Below are positions 24,825-36,327 of a stretch of DNA of 64,000 bases, one piece after another; position 1 is the stretch's first letter; each line of letters opens with the position of its first letter. The notes beneath the pieces were generated by a model. It was not told the DNA's origin. It worked only from the letters and a program-made list of their open reading frames with translations, and did not search any database. Origin of the DNA: Scalesia atractyloides (lineage: Eukaryota > Streptophyta > Magnoliopsida > Asterales > Asteraceae); contig CAMTDV010000013.1 of assembly GCA_947069175.1 (NCBI GenBank), forward strand, positions 52,520,610-52,584,609, written 5' to 3'. Position numbers and translations under genes: made by a program.

Positions 24825-26096
24825 ATGGCCCCAAAAAGAGCAAATAACCTGACAGAGGTAGACATCGCACAACTAATAACCAAACAACTACCGACTGTTA
24901 TTCCAACCATAGTAGCCCAAGTTACGGCGAGCATTAACACAAATGTACAAAACCCGTAGTCTAACCTGAATGTGGATCAGGTTCGTCAAAACAATGTGGT
25001 GCAGAGATGCACCTATAAACAATTTATGGAAGGCAAACCTATAGAGTTCAACAGTACGGAAGGGCTAACAGGGATTGTTCGATGGATCCAGAAGACACAA
25101 GTAGTTATTAACATCACGAACTATCCAGAGGAGTGTATTGTGAAATATGCGACTTCTACGTTTATTGATTACGCCCTGAACTGGTGGAATACCATCGTTC
25201 ACACTTGGGGATAGGAAGTCATTGCCCATATGATGTGGGATGAACTTAAAACACTTCTGATGACCCATTTTTGTCCGAAAAGTGAAATACAAAAACTTGA
25301 ACATGAATTTTGGACCTACAAATCAAGGGCAGATCACATAGGGTATACTAATCGTTTTAACACTCTTGCTCGTTTACTACCAGATATGGTCAGATCCAAA
25401 TCAAAACGAATTGAACGTTATATATGGGGATTGGCACCAGAGGTCCGAAGCATCGTAAACTCAGTAGAACACTTGACGATGGAAAGTGTCGTGTTGAGGT
25501 CTGGCACGATTACTTTTGATATGGTAAGGAGGAATATATTGAAGACACCTGGAGACTTGTCTGGCACTAAAAGAACCGACTTTGACTATAAGCCATAGGG
25601 AACTCAACCGCATAAGCTTATTTGGTCGAACAACCAAAATTATGCAATGACTACCTCAGATTCAAGACCCGATAACTATAAAGGACCATGGCCAAAATGT
25701 AACAAATGTGGTTACCATCACCTGGCCGAGTGCTGAACCATAACCTGCAACAAGTATTGGAAAGTGGGGCATTATGCCCGTAATTTTAGAACACCTGCTG
25801 AACCTCAAACCATCCGAACCAACCTACTCGTTCCCAAACCAACCGACCCCAAACAAGTCAACAACGACCACTTCAACAAAACTCACAACTAACCTACCCT
25901 CGCACCTGCTACGTGTGCGGCAGTACGGAGTATTTTAAACGAAATTGCCCGAAGATGAATCAAGGACCCACAGGAAAGACAATCCAAGGGCAAGCCTCAG
26001 CTTCCAATCAAACTCGAGGATGTGCGTTTGTTATAGGATCTGGTGACACACGACAAGATCCTAATGTAGTGACATGTACCTTTCTTGTCTCTGCCT
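24825..26096 (+). pseudogene. G1 gag (capsid and nucleocapsid)
   Basis: It starts at the ATG of MAPKRANNLTEVDIAQLITK and is interrupted by a stop at 24957-24959. Reading resumes with CTYKQFMEGKPIEFN, the start of the capsid domain also present in G2. Further capsid motifs are YALNWWNTIV, MMWDELKTLLMTHFCPKSE, YTNRFNTLARLLPDMV and KRIERYIWGLAPEVR. The knuckles are damaged: CNKCGYHHLAEC (about 25696), CNKYWKVGHYARNF (last Cys lost) and CYVCGSTEYFKRNC (the His position is Tyr). Stops lie at 25212, 25596 and 25733. Confidence 0.8.
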
Positions 26097-26098
26097 AG

Positions 26099-28164
26099 TA
26101 TGCTTCCGTGTTATTTGATACTGGTGTAGATAAGAGCTTTGTTTCTATTAACTTCCTACCATTATTAAATATGCCGGCTAGTGAGCTAACACGTCCCTAT
26201 TCAATAGAACTCGCTAACGGTAAACCTATAACTAGTTACCGAATTATCCGCGACTGTCCCTTAACCCTTAACAACCACCAATTCCTCATTGACCTTCTAC
26301 CTATAGAACTTGGGAGTTTTGATATAGTATTGGGAATGGACTGGTTGTCCAAGTACTGGGCAGAAATTATTTGTGAACAGAAGATTGTTAGGATTCCTTT
26401 CCCTAACAATGAAGTGATGATGGTCCAAGGAGAAACATCTGGCGTAATGTTACCCCTTATATCTCACCTCAAAGTGTTGAAGTGCCTTCGACATGGATGC
26501 AAGGTGTACATGGCAAATGTGGCAACTATGGAACCAAAGGAAAGAAGTATTGAAGACATTCCAATTGTACGTGATTACCCCCATGTTTTTCCTGAAGAAC
26601 TACCTGGATTGCCACCTGACCAACAAGTCAAATTCCTTATTGACTTAATTCCGGGAGCAGCTCCGATCACCAAAGCACCTTATTGCCTTGCGCCTTCCGA
26701 GATGCAGGAGTTAGCCACCCAACTGCAGGAGTTGTTGGATAAACGCTTTATTCGTCCTAGCTATTCCCCTTGGGGAGCGCCGGTATTGTTTGCCAAAAAG
26801 AAGGACGGGAGCTTTAGGATGTGTATAGATTACAGGGAGCTGAACAAGGTCACGATTAAGAATCCATATCCGCTTCCGCGGATTGATGATTTGTTTGATC
26901 AATTACAAGGAGCCTGTTACTTTTCGAAATAGAGCTTAGATCGTAGTATCACCAAGTAAAGGTTCAAGAGGAAGATATCCAGAAAACAGCCTTTCGAACT
27001 AGATACGGCCATTAAGAATTCCTAATTATGCCTTTTGGGCTAACCAACGCACTTGCCGTATTTATGGACCTCATGAACCGGGTTTGCAAACCACACTCGG
27101 ATAAACATGTCATAGTCTTTATTGACGATATCCTAATATATTCAAAAAGCAAGGAGGAGCATGAGAGCAATCTACGTACAATTTTTTGAGGTATTGAGAA
27201 AGGAGAAGTTATATGCCTAGCTATCTAAATGTGATTTTTGGTTACAAGCAGTTCAATTCTTAGGGCACGTGGTGGATCAACAAGGAATTCGTGTTGACCC
27301 TAGTAAGATTGAAGCCATTAAGAATTGGCAAGCACCTAAGTTCCCCAAGGAAATCTGCCAATTTTTGGGATTGGCAGGATATTATCGTCGCTTCATTGAA
27401 AATTTTTCTTGCATCGCACAACCCTTGACCGCACTCACTCAAAAGGATCGAAGATACGACTGGGGTGAAGAACAAGAAGCAGCTTTCCAATTGCTAAAAC
27501 AAAAACTGTGTGAAGCACCAGTTCTAGCACTTCCGGAGGGAATCGAAGACTTCGTCGTATATTGTGATGCTTCGTGATGAGGTTTAGGATGCGTACGGAT
27601 GCAAAAGGATCGAAGATACGACTGGGGGAAGAACAAGAAGCAGCTTTCCAATTGCTAAAACAAAAATTGTGTGAAGCACCAGTTCTAGCACTTCCGGAGG
27701 GAATCGAAGACTTCGTCATATATTGTGATGCTTCGTGATGAGGTTTAGGATGCGTACTGATGCAACGAAACAAGGTAATAGCATACTTTTCACGACAACT
27801 AAAGGTGCATGAAAAGAACCATACCACGTATGACTTAGAGCTTGGAGCGGTGATTTTTGCACTTAAGATCTAGAGGCACTACTTATACGGTACAAAGTAC
27901 ATGGTCTACACGGATCATAAAAGCCTCCAGCACATAGTTGACCAGAAAGAACTGAACATGAGGCAGCGGCGATGGGTGGAACTGTTAAACGATTATGATT
28001 GCGAAATTAAGTATCACCCTGGAAAGGCGAACGTAGTAGCCGATGCCTTGAGTAGAAAGGATAGGGTGAAACCACTTAGACTACGGGCCCTGGGGATGCT
28101 TGTCCAAACAAGTCTCAAGGAACAAGTTCGTGTGGCACATATGGAAGCCTTACCAGGAGGTTAA
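26099..28164 (+). pseudogene. G1 pol part 1: protease, reverse transcriptase, RNase H
   Basis: The protease site ASVLFDTGVDKSF (about 26102) is intact, and GMDWLSKYWAEII follows. RT shows FPEELPGLPPDQQVKF, PYCLAPSEMQELATQ, WGAPVLFAKKKDGSFRMC and YPLPRIDDLFDQL, then a stop at 26930. A separate frame keeps the catalytic IVFIDDILIYS (about 27113-27145). The connection domain and RNase H follow (FLGHVVDQQGIRVDPSK, YYRRFIENFS, FVVYCDAS, then DHKSLQHIV and KANVVADALSRK to 28164). A 162-bp stretch spanning connection and RNase H is tandemly duplicated. Several frameshifts make the copy dead. Confidence 0.87.
27441..27763 (+). repeat. 162-bp tandem duplication within G1 RNase H
   Basis: AAAAGGATCGAAGATACGAC starts at 27441 and again at 27603, and both copies end near GATGCTTCGTGATGAGG and GGATGCGTAC. 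The second copy lacks one base in the GGGGTGAAG run, so it is out of frame. Both copies carry the TGA after TGTGATGCTTCG, so that stop pre-dates the duplication. Confidence 0.9.
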
Positions 28165-29480
28165 ATAGAAAGGAGGAGTTGCATGGGAACAAGAAGAAAT
28201 TTGAGAAGAAAACTGATGAAGTGTTGTACTTCAAAGATAGGGTAGGATTCCTACTCTCTATGACCTACGTCAACTGATTATGGATGAGGCTCATAAATCT
28301 AAGTACTCTATTCACCCCGATACAGACAAGATGTACCACGACCTTAAGGAACTTTATTGATGGTCGGGCATGTGGAAAGACGTGGCGGAATATGTTAGTA
28401 AATGTTTAACTTGTGCCCGAGTCAAGGCTGAATACCAAAAACCCTCGGGAATGCTACAACAACCTGAGATACGTCAATGGAAATGGGAGTAAATCACGAT
28501 GGACTTCGTGATTCACCTTCCAAAACACCCTGAGGTCACGATGCGATTTGGGTAGTCGTGGATAGAGTAACCAAATCTGCGCACTTTATTCTGATTCGTA
28601 CTACCTATAAAACCGAGAAATTGGCCGAGCTCTACACTAATGAAATTATGGCTAGACGCGGTGTACTAGTTGCGATCATTTCAGACTGTGATAGTCATTT
28701 TACTTCACACTATTGGCAATAGTTACAAGAAGCTTTGGGGTCTAGAATAGACCTGAGTACGGCTTATCATCCCCAAACTGACGGCCAATCAGAACAAACT
28801 ATCCAAACATTGGAAGATCTACTTCATGCTTGTGTCCTAGACTTTGGAGGAAGTTGGGACAATCACCTTCCATTAAACGAATTTTCTTATAATAATAGTT
28901 ATCACAGTAGCATACAAGTGGCATCATACGAGGCGCTATACGGTCGGAAGTGCAGATTACCACTTTGTTGGGTTGAAGTGGGTGATACTCAACTCACAGG
29001 GTCTGAAATGATTCAAGAAATGACAGACAAGGCACATCAGATCCAAACCAGACTGAAAGCAGCGCGAGATCGGCAGAAAAGTTACGCGGATGTTCGCCGG
29101 AAACCGTTGTCATTTGAAGTAGGTGACAAGGTGCTATGAAAGTGTCACCGTGGTAAGGAGTTATAAGGTTTGGCAAGGCAGGAATGTTGACTCTGAGATA
29201 CATAGGACCATACGAAATTATTGCCAAGGTTGAACCTGTAGCGTATCGGCTAAAATTACCAGTCGAACTGAGCACCATTCACGATGTCTTCCATGTATCG
29301 AACTTAAAGAAATGTCTCACGGATGAAGCAGCTATTGTACCATTGAAAGATGTGCACGTTGATGACAAACTCCACTTCGTGGAGGAACCGGTAGAAATCG
29401 TAGACGGGAAAACGAAGCAACTACGTCATAACAAAATCTCGTTGGTGAAGGTACGATGGAACTTGCAGCAAGGGTCGTAA
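28165..29480 (+). pseudogene. G1 pol part 2: integrase
   Basis: Zinc-binding remnants (IHPDTDKMYHDLKE, LTCARVKAEYQKPSG) lie near 28310-28450. The first catalytic Asp is in MDFVIHLPKHP (about 28500), followed by frameshifts. The motif with the catalytic Glu is intact in QTDGQSEQTIQTLEDLL (about 28773), with YNNSYHSSIQVASYEALYGR after it. The C-terminal part (LRYIGPYEIIAKVEPVAYRL, HDVFHVSNLKK) ends at 29478-29480 after VRWNLQQGS. This is shorter than the G2 tail, whose TWE-DQ-KYPHLF stretch is missing here. The box GAGGACGAAATTTC follows at 29523. Confidence 0.84.
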
Positions 29481-29551
29481 GAAATATCCGCACCATTTCC
29501 CCAACTAAATACATCGAATTTCGAGGACGAAATTTCTTAACCAGGGGAGAA

Positions 29552-32500
29552 TGTGACAACCGTTGTGAAAACAGGTAAACCCTAATCTATACGTACGATT
29601 ATACGGATAATGAAACGATACTAAGTATAAATCAGAGGAATCCGAGGGTACGTTATGAGAAACATGCAAACAATAATACCTAACAGTGCGATGTGGATGC
29701 CTCAGTGTGCTAAAAACACATTAAACAGAAGCTTTCTGTTTAACAGTTCGCAAACCATACAATAACGATTTAGACGCAGACGTAAGTGCTAGAGACTATT
29801 CTATGAGTACAGAATTACTTAGACATAGTACTTAAACAATAATATAAGATTTGAGGCCTTAACATGTAGTTGGCAGGTTAAACGAGGCGATTTCGAATAA
29901 CGAAACACCTTTGATTTTAACGCACACGGAAACAATCAAACATGCATTGTATGGTCAGTCAAGCCTAAAACATTACTTATCAAACACTAATATTATGTAT
30001 TTTAAGCAAATACGTGAAAGCATTCAGCTTTTCATTAAAAATGGGTTAGTATTTTTAAAACTACGCGTGGTACGATCTTTTACCAAACTGACGGGTCGAA
30101 TGACAATTTAGACTATGAGATACCATAACAGAAAGTTAGTATTATAAGATCCGTTTGATAATAATTATAAAATATATTATAATATATTATATTTGGCCCT
30201 ACCCCATTTTTAACGAAACTTAGGTCAAAATGTAGTGAAAAAAAGCTCGTCTCAATGGCATATTCATAATTTTATAATGTGATATATTTTGAAAGTTATA
30301 CAAGTAAAATAAGTGAAGCAGCTGAATTAATTATAAAGTTAAAATAATAAGAAAAACAAAAAAAACAAAACCCTAACCGCCTTAAGAACGGATGTACATG
30401 TACATTTCCTTTTCTTTTTTTTCAGTTGAAAAAACTCAATCTGCTCATCAATTTTTACACTTTCTTCACACATAACAATCGGAACCAACCAAGAAACATT
30501 AGGCTTCAGCTGTGATCTAAGGTATTTTGATGATTTGGATAACATTTTCTTACGATTTCCATACATCAAATATGATTTCAACAAAAAGAGAGGTTTTCAT
30601 CCATAAAATCTTGAGGTTTTTGGTGGAATATGGGCAGTTCTAATATGATTAATATATAATTAGATTATACATGGTGTTTGGGTATGCAAAACATTGGTTT
30701 ATGATACAAAAACACAACCTATTCGACAATAACCGAACAAATCAAATCTTAAGCGAAAAAGATCGGATTTAAGGCTTGATTGATATGGGTTTTTGCATGA
30801 TTGTGTTGTGTATGGTATATAGGTACTGATCCTAGCTTAGAACAGCCTTTGGAAGGGTAGAGACCGCTCACTTGATCGAGAAACGCTAGGTATAACACCT
30901 GAAAACTTAAACTAGTAGCCGTAAACTTAGTTTTTGTATAACTTTTTGTGTGGGTATTTTTAGGACCTGAAAATTTACAGGATGGTCACCCATGGTGACA
31001 ATAAGACTTGATTAAAGTTTTAAAATTTTCTGAATTTGTGATGAGTTTTGGTGAATTTTTAACTGTTTAATGGAATAAATTCGGATAAAATACTAAACGA
31101 GCTCAATAAATCACCAACAAGTATAGGAATCTTGAGTTGGATATGACAACATTCTAGAAAAGTTTGGTGATCATTGACTGAGTTTGAATGGGGTTCAAAT
31201 ATCGCGTTGTCGCGAAGTTTTGGTAGCCGGAAAAGCTATATAACGAATTCAGAAAAATCTCAAATATTTGTAGGTGGTTCCCAGAAATATTGGGATACTT
31301 CTATAAATTTTTGGGAATTTTTGAAAGTCGGATAATTTTGGATGTAAATTGTTCGGTTAAAATACAGTTTCTCATCAATTTATTAAAATTAATAACTTAG
31401 TTTTATAAACTCTAAAAATATTTTTCCAAAATTATATATATTTTTACCAACTTATATAAAAATTTTCAGAATTTTATGTAGTATATCGATTGAGTAATGA
31501 TTTTTGGAATTAAAAATCTTATTATTCTATACAAAACCGGTAGTTGTGAACGTATAACAAACCTGCAGGGACCGCGAAATGACCAATGACTAAATTGGCA
31601 ACAAATGGAACACTAGAGTCATTCTAGACTGTTCTGGGGCAAAATGGGTACTTGGGGTACATTACACGCCAGTTTGGGAGATTCCCCGACGCGAAAAAAG
31701 GAGACTTAATATCAGGCAACATGGGATCCCCAAACGACTGAACTCCCTTAATATAAAGTTAATCATTTCCTAATATACAACTCATTAGTACAATCTATAT
31801 GATCATACCACTTTCCGAACATCTAAAAAAACAAATTTGATTGGCACACAAAACGGTGCCTGGAACCCAAACTGAAATCTGACACTAAGATAATACCAAC
31901 AGCTCTACTATTAGGATATAGCTCAAGTCTCACATATTATCCTTATCTGAGCCATAATTATTGCCATTACTGAATTGAAAACTGTATTCAATAATAACCA
32001 AACACGAACTGATATCAGGACCGAAGGGATAGAGCATTGATACTTACCTATTCTCTGATAGTCGTGCTATCTACTAGGTGATTTCACTACCCTGCTTTCA
32101 AACTGTTTTACTATTTTACTTGGGGTGAAATGCATGTTACATACAGACATACTTGCACATACATATATGTTGTGATGTGAATTATCTAAGTTATACTAAC
32201 ACACGAAAAGTCCCCACAAACACGAGTGATCAACAATATCCCGGTGGATATGTGAATAGTACTATTGGTCTGACGAACCCAATTGATCTGGCACAAATGC
32301 CATGGATTCTACTACAATTGCACATGTCCATGCAATTCTGTGAACACGTTATGTGGTGTTAGACATAGCTACATGGGGTGGTAAAGTGTTGAGGTGTCGG
32401 TTGTGGGACACAACACTAGGGAACAGTCAAGTTTTCACTTGTAGGTTTAGTATAATTTCATGTCGAACATGCAAAATCAACCAGTTTAAACTAAATTGTG

Positions 32501-32821
32501 AGACACCCTAAAACAATGAAATTCACCAGCTATTGTAGTTGACCGTTCAAACTTAACATGCTTTCAGGTAAAGCTAAAGAATAATAAAGTGAAGTGCGTA
32601 TGGGTTTCAAGTTTTGTTGATTGGATACTATTGTACATAGAAGCATGCTTAGCAAAGACAACCGCTTTTGGGACATTAATGCATGTACAGTAAACCTTAG
32701 TGTGTAATCAAACGTTGTAACTGATGCTTGTGTTGTGTAATACAGTATGTTTTTAAATAACATATTCATACCATGTATCTGTTGCTCCCCGCGTGCGCTT
32801 CTGCTGCGAGTCGGGGTGTGA
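29552..32821 (+). repeat. G1 3' LTR
   Basis: It starts TGTGACAACCGTTGTG after the polypurine tract CCAGGGGAGAA (29541-29551). It matches 4714-7960 throughout, for example the shared GTTGCTCCCCGC near its end. Direct repeat AAAAT follows at 32822-32826. Open frames inside are mirrored in the 5' LTR and are not genes. Confidence 0.88.
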
Positions 32822-32826
32822 AAAAT

Positions 32827-33150
32827 ATGTATACAAAGCCACGAATTTTACACACTCACAAAACCTATGTACTCGTCGGCATTTTTATGCTGACTCTCTT
32901 TTCAATATGTTTCAGGAGTCAATGCTTGATAATATGATGCATGCTTCACGTAGGGATGGACGCGGGCCTTAGTGACTTAAACATGAAAGACGATTTATTT
33001 ATGTGTTGTTTCTGTTTATCCTAAGACAATGTAAACATTTAACTTAATTAAAAAAATTTAAATTCCATGAGTTGTGAAACAATAGTTTTCTGGCATGACT
33101 CCCGGACGTTTCCGCCGCGGTTCGTTGTTTTACGCGGTCGAGGTGTTACA
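32827..33150 (+). mobile_element. G0 3' LTR, terminal segment
   Basis: This resumes the host sequence of G1. It ends TTTTACGCGGTCGAGGTGTTACA, a GC-rich then TGTTACA ending of the kind seen on gypsy LTRs. The sequence to the right abruptly becomes a minus-strand coding frame, so 33150 is taken as the right end of G0. Confidence 0.6.
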
Positions 33151-33740
33151 CATATGTTGTGCTCTATCAATTTCTTCGTCGGTTTCAGGCATTGCCATGT
33201 AGTTGTGATTATACGATGGGGCAACCTTATTGAATCCCAAACCCTTCCCCTTGTTCTCCTTATATGCCAAATGCACATTGCACACGTCTTGAACGAGCTT
33301 GCTGGATTTATCAAACTTCTTTATATTACCTTCGTTTTTGTTGATATTTTCCAGCAAGAAGTCCCAGCTCAACTCTTACCAAGTCGCATTCCATGGATTT
33401 TGAGTGTAATATGGTTTTGTACGCATGGACCCAACATTTCTGTTGGTTTACGTCCAAGTAGAGCTGAGCTATGTCTTTCTTTTATGCTTCAACCTTTATT
33501 GTGAGTAACTTGTCACTTTGTCGAAGGCCGATGCACTGAGCCTGTAATCATTAGCCATTTTGGAATTAAGTGCCCTGAGTTGAGCAACCTTATTCCTGCG
33601 AGGTTAAGTGCACAAAAGGTAGTTGACTATGTCAATGAGCGATCTTGGTTTGTCAGCTTGTGTTTAGGCTTGAGGTAGAGTTTGGGGTGTTGGGCTGCTG
33701 ATTGCTGCTTGTTGCTTGCTGGGCCTGAGGTTTTTGTTCG
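33151..33740 (-). pseudogene. M1 gag-like coding remnant
   Basis: Reading down the minus strand: EEVAEQKPQAQQATS (about 33740), then NKVAQLRALNSKMANDYRLS and SAFDKVTSYSQ, KKDIAQLYLDVNQQKCWVHA, SWDFLLENINKNEGN, KKFDKSSKLVQDVC, KGKGLGFNKVAPSYNHNY and ETDEEIDRAQHM, ending at 33151. The style is that of long, helical gag-related regions of Asteraceae copia elements (the KGKG-GF-PP-N phrase is typical in my recollection). Frameshifts and stops divide it. No zinc knuckle was seen. Confidence 0.45.
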
Positions 33741-34310
33741 GCCACTTCTTCAGGATGAGATTCCTTTAATTATGTGTATATCTATTGGTTTGAGTGTAAA
33801 TGTTCCCACAACCAAGATACAAAGGAGTCTTTGTCATCACCCAAGAAGGAATTCATCTCATTCCTTACTACTCATTCAGCTTTTCCTTCACTTGATCCCG
33901 CAAGTTTGGGTTTTGATTTTGTGCCTGGGGTGAAGTGTTGTTAACAGATACTTTGATTAGTGGGCTAAAGACAATGTTCGAATTTGCATTCGGTTTTGGA
34001 TTACATACTAGGCTGAAAACTATGTTCGAGTATTGAGCTTGGGCTGTAAACATCTTCGGATAATCGAAACCGTACCGGTAAAAACGTTAAAAATGTCCAA
34101 AAACTATTTTTACCAAAATAGACCGTTAGACTCATCTCGAAATTACAAATCCAATGATATATAATGTCAAAGATCTTTATTGGAATTTTCGTGCCTTTTT
34201 TGCAGCCTGTTTTCAAAGATACTTTACAAATAATTTTCTATGCATGAAAACGTTTATTACCGAGTATGTCAGCTGGTTAAAATTCCACCTCAGCAATTCG
34301 AAACAGTAAC
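33741..34310. other. Non-coding or decayed part of M1
   Basis: I see no supported frame on either strand. By position it lies between the M1 leader repeat and the gag-like coding. Confidence 0.3.
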
Positions 34311-34700
34311 TCGAATTCGAATAGTATCTCGAACTCGGAATAGTAACCCGATTCGAGATACAATCCGAGATGCCTTGATGATGACCTGAGATAGAAGCAA
34401 TCTTCACAGCTATGATCCGAGATGATCCGAGATGTTTTTGAAGATTATTCGAGATACTATGATGTTGATTTGAGATAGATTCAAGATGACTTTGAGATGC
34501 AAGAAGTCAATCCGAGATGGTCCGAAATGCAAGCTGATATTGTTTGAGATGGAATCCGAGATGCAAGTAATGATTCGAGATGGAATCCAAGATGAAAGCA
34601 ATGATCCGAGATGGTATCTGAGATGATTCGAGTCTTCAACAGATGATCCGAAATATTCAAGCAGATGATCCGAGTTAGTCCGAGATGATCTGAAATGCGA
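34311..34700. repeat. Degenerate ATCCGAGATG repeat array
   Basis: More than a dozen occurrences of ATCCGAGATG-like words lie within about 390 bp, at irregular spacing and with variants ATTCGAGATG, GTCCGAAATG and ATCTGAGATG. The pattern looks like an old amplified short motif inside the M1 leader. Confidence 0.75.
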
Positions 34701-34788
34701 CAGAAAAATAGCAAAAACTCCAAAACATCAGCAGGTGTAATCCGAATCAGTGTGATTTCATATCTAAGCTTGGAAACAGGTTCAAACA

Positions 34789-35184
34789 GGCTCTGATACG
34801 AATCGTAAGTCGCAAATAGTCCGGATCCAACAACGATACCAAACAATCACCAAGGATGGGCGAAATCCAAACCTGATGATATTCAAGAAAACCTAAAATA
34901 AGAGAAACGAGATGAACGAGAATAACACACGAATCAGTTTCAAACTTGCATACGATTCTATTACTATGAACAGCAAAATTGTATGATACAAGTTCTTCAC
35001 ACCTCTCGGTCTCTCTCTCTAGAATGGTGGAGGCTACCAAAGTTCTCTCTAAAAGCTTAACCCTAAATATAACATAATGTTCCTTATATACCTAGGGTTT
35101 GCCTATGCCCCTCATGGGCTTCGCTTGGGCTTGGCTGGCCCACATGGCCTATAGCACGCCCAAGTGACCTAAAGTTTTCGGAAC
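34789..35184 (-). repeat. M1 5' LTR and primer-binding site
   Basis: On the minus strand the primer-binding-like TATCAGAGCC (34789-34798) is preceded by an LTR-like block with a TATA-like box (TATATAAGG near 35080) and a CT-rich leader. The M2 LTR has a similar layout. The upstream end is not defined, because C2 begins at 35185. Confidence 0.5.
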
Positions 35185-36167
35185 TGTTGGGATTGAACCC
35201 TACAAAAGAACAGATGATAGAAAGCCAAAATATACTACAAACCTCTGATCCAAATGATAATGTAATACCTTCTAAGTCAAGCTCTACTGAAGACTAAATG
35301 TTCAAGGTCTGCCATAGCTATACTCTGTTGAAGACAAGCTCTGTTGAAGACTTAAGCTAAAAGGTTTGCCAAAACAAGCTCTGCTGAAGATCAAAGCTAA
35401 AGGTCTACCAAGGTAAAGCTATGCTGAATATCAAAACTAAAGGTCTGTCAAGGCAAAACTCTGTTGAAGATCAACAGAGGATACATCATCTACAAACCTC
35501 TGATCCAAATGATAATGTAATACCTTCCAAGTGAAGCTCTGCTGAAGACTAAATGTTCAAGGTCTGCCATAGCTATACTCTGTTGAAGACAAGCTCTGTT
35601 GAAGACTTAAGCTAAAAGGTTTGCCAAGACAAGTACTGCTGAAGATCAAAGCTAAAGGTCTGCCAAGGCAAAGCTCTGCTGAATATCAAAGCTAAAGGTC
35701 TATCAAGGCAAAACTCTGTTGAAGATCAACAGAGGATACGTCATCAGTGTTTTCTATCAGTCCTTGTAATGTTTAGTGTATAGCAGTGGTTAACTTAGCA
35801 GATTTTATTAGTTTGTTATTTTTGTTACGTGTCACTTTCATGCTAACATCATAATAAGATGCTCAGTGGTTAGGATTGTAGTATAAATAGAATAGTGCCT
35901 GTACTGTTCTATTTGATCACTTTCATCTATTATCAATCAAATCTATCTTCCTTACATTCTGTACGAACAAATCAGTGATCTTAGGCTGAGGGGGAGATTG
36001 TGAGTCATATGCTAGTAATCATAATTACGAAAGCATGACAATGAAAACAATCTCTCAACTGTTATGAATTAAAGTTCTTCCATTCTGCTGCAAGTTCATC
36101 GGATTTATCTTCCTTCATTTACCATATTTAGAACTTTCATAACCAGTTTCAAACTAAGTTCCTAACA
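35185..36167 (+). repeat. C2 5' LTR (983 bp)
   Basis: It starts TGTTGGGATTGAACCC and ends AAGTTCCTAACA immediately before ATTGGTATCAGAGCC, the usual copia LTR and primer-site junction. It contains a 255-bp tandem duplication (35235-35744). No second LTR of this family lies in the window, as C2 is truncated at 39375. Confidence 0.8.
35235..35744. repeat. 255-bp tandem duplication in the C2 LTR, built of about 40-bp subunits
   Basis: CTACAAACCTCTGATCCAAA occurs at 35235 and 35490, and the two 255-bp copies are nearly identical. Within each copy a shorter unit (AAGCTCTGCTGAAGATCAAA, GCTAAAGGTCTGCCAAGGC) repeats four to five times. This is a higher-order repeat. Confidence 0.88.
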
Positions 36168-36168
36168 A

Positions 36169-36182
36169 TTGGTATCAGAGCC
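36169..36182 (+). promoter_or_regulatory. C2 primer-binding site
   Basis: TTGGTATCAGAGCC, one base after the LTR, is complementary to the initiator tRNA-Met 3' end. Confidence 0.88.
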
Positions 36183-36327
36183 TGGTCAAACGAATTTGAT
36201 TTAACAATCAATTTGATTAAAATAGGTCAGCTCTCACTGCTAATTCAATTTGTTCGTTTTTATTGAAAACAGAGTTTAATTACATTCTAAAAGTTTTTAA
36301 ACAAAAACTGTTTTGTAAACAATCAAA

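Larger units (their letters stand above)
4714..32821 (+). mobile_element. G1: Ty3/gypsy retrotransposon, split by G2
   Basis: This is a full-length gypsy element. It has a 5' LTR (4714-7960), a primer-binding site (7968-7980), a pre-gag region broken at 8811 by G2 and resumed at 24165, gag (24825-26096), pol in the order PR-RT-RNase H-INT (26099-29480), and a 3' LTR (29552-32821). Direct repeats AAAAT flank the ends. The LTR end is ambiguous by two bases, because the 5' copy reads GTGTGACA where the 3' copy reads GTGTGAAA. The PR-RT-RH-INT order is diagnostic of Ty3/gypsy. Many stops and frameshifts make it non-functional. Confidence 0.88.
33151..35184 (-). mobile_element. M1: minus-strand LTR retroelement, interrupted by G0 and bounded by C2
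   Basis: On the minus strand, from 35184 downward, there is an LTR-like block with a TATA-like TATATAAGG, a primer-binding-like TATCAGAGCC (34789-34798), a leader with a decamer-like repeat, and gag-like coding to 33151. The reading is cut at 33151 by the end of G0; its continuation lies left of the window. The C2 LTR starts abruptly at 35185. I infer a copia-type element from primer site and gag style. Confidence 0.5.

Noticed and set aside
27435..27827. 130-codon minus-strand frame with internal repeat
   Set aside because: It is the shadow of the duplicated G1 RNase H segment.
33682..33933. Plus-strand frame of 83 codons
   Set aside because: The minus strand reads as gag-like in the same region; the plus frame has no domain.
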